From assembly GCA_017615445.1 (NCBI GenBank), contig JAGAAD010000082.1:1-14302 (forward strand): 14,302 bases of DNA, written 5' to 3'. Position numbers and translations under genes: made by a program. This document shows positions 13,923 to 14,302 of the stretch, one piece after another (the first letter of the stretch is position 1; the number at the start of each line of letters is the position of its first letter). The notes beneath the pieces were generated by a model that was not told the DNA's origin, made no database searches, and was given only the letters and a program-made list of their open reading frames with translations. This DNA is from Bacteroidales bacterium. GTDB taxonomy: Bacteria; Bacteroidota; Bacteroidia; Bacteroidales; UBA932.

Positions 13923-14302
13923 ATGGCAGAAATCAGACTTAACAAAATCATGAGGCAGTTCAATGTCGGCCTCGGCGATCTGGTGGATTTCCTCCAGAAG
14001 CAGGGAGTGGACATTGAAGAAAATCCTAATGCAAAGGTTTCAGAGGACCTGATGCCCTCGATAGCGAAAGCTTTCGGCAAGGACCTGGAAGCCAAACAGG
14101 CGGCGGAGCAGGTAGACATTAAGATCTCCGAGATTCTCGAGCGCAGCGGCAAGAAATCCAAGGCCGAAGCGGAAGAAGAAGAGGTGGAGGAAGTGGTCCG
14201 CATCAAGACCAACACCTTCATCAACGACAAGAAGGAGACTCCGAAACCCGAGCCGAAGCCCGAACCGGTGGTGGAACCCGAGCCCGAACCGGAGCCGGAA
14301 CC
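13923..14302 (+). CDS. infB: Translation initiation factor IF-2, N-terminal part (cut by window edge)
   Basis: IF-2 is the GTPase that places initiator tRNA on the 30S subunit. Only the first 126 codons are in the window. Residues 1-50 show the IF2 N-terminal helical subdomain, with IRLNKIMRQFNVGLGDLVDFLQKQG, here split as RLNKIMRQFNVG and DLVDFLQKQGVDIEENPNAK. An acidic stretch (EAEEEEVEEVV) and a Pro-Glu-rich linker follow, as in other Bacteroidota IF-2. The GTPase domain lies beyond the window. Start ATG at 13923 gives the family N-terminus MAEIRLNK. An AGGGG six bases upstream could be a weak ribosome-binding site. Position after nusA fits the conserved operon. Confidence 0.95.
   Translation, partial: MAEIRLNKIMRQFNVGLGDLVDFLQKQGVDIEENPNAKVSEDLMPSIAKAFGKDLEAKQAAEQVDIKISEILERSGKKSKAEAEEEEVEEVVRIKTNTFINDKKETPKPEPKPEPVVEPEPEPEPE
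14241..14302 (+). repeat. Pro-Glu dipeptide repeat in the IF-2 linker
   Basis: The last bases encode PKPEPKPEP-VVEP-EPEPEP, built from hexamer-like units CCCGAR/CCGGAR. It continues past the window edge. Such proline-rich acidic linkers are common between the IF-2 N-terminal subdomain and the GTPase part; length is prone to change by slippage. Confidence 0.8.

Overview
This window looks like a chromosomal core segment of a GC-rich member of the Bacteroidota, most likely order Bacteroidales. Three things point there: the lpxD-lpxC-lpxA cluster with Bacteroidota-type proteins, a DUF3078 outer-membrane protein and a FadL/OmpP1-like protein of the kind common in that phylum, and several copies of the Bacteroidota -7 promoter box TAnnTTTG. 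Start codons mostly follow A-rich sequence rather than Shine-Dalgarno sites. Genus cannot be read from the sequence.

Left part (1-6251). The 5' part of hisS (minus) diverges from sppA (plus) across a 57-base gap that holds back-to-back -7 boxes. sppA meets tilS tail to tail with an 8-base overlap. tilS is the last gene of a tight minus-strand operon, proS - DUF3078 outer-membrane protein - tilS, with gaps of 12 and 4 bases. It mixes translation genes (prolyl-tRNA synthetase, tRNA-Ile lysidine synthetase) with an envelope protein.

Middle part (6350-12287, plus). Six closely spaced genes serve the outer membrane: a Tyr/Trp-rich lipoprotein, a FadL-like beta-barrel, lpxD, lpxC and lpxA for lipid A, and a WbqC-like protein. 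Gaps are 3-32 bases. LpxC carries out the first committed step of lipid A synthesis, after LpxA acylates UDP-GlcNAc, and LpxD adds the next acyl chain. LpxC is a stand-alone protein here, whereas Bacteroidota normally carry an LpxC-FabZ fusion at this place.

Right part (12272-14302, plus). rimP-nusA-infB is the classical ribosome maturation, transcription and initiation operon. It has its own promoter inside the end of the WbqC-like gene and a terminator-like hairpin before rimP. RimP is only 90 residues long and lacks its C-terminal domain. infB runs off the window edge in its acidic Pro-Glu linker.

I found no mobile element, CRISPR array, tRNA or rRNA gene, and no stretch over 300 bases without a gene. 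I do not see a new multi-gene system. The most interesting points are lost or reduced domains (LpxC without FabZ, RimP without its C-terminal domain, short TilS), an extreme aromatic lipoprotein, and the promoter/hairpin arrangement ahead of rimP-nusA-infB.
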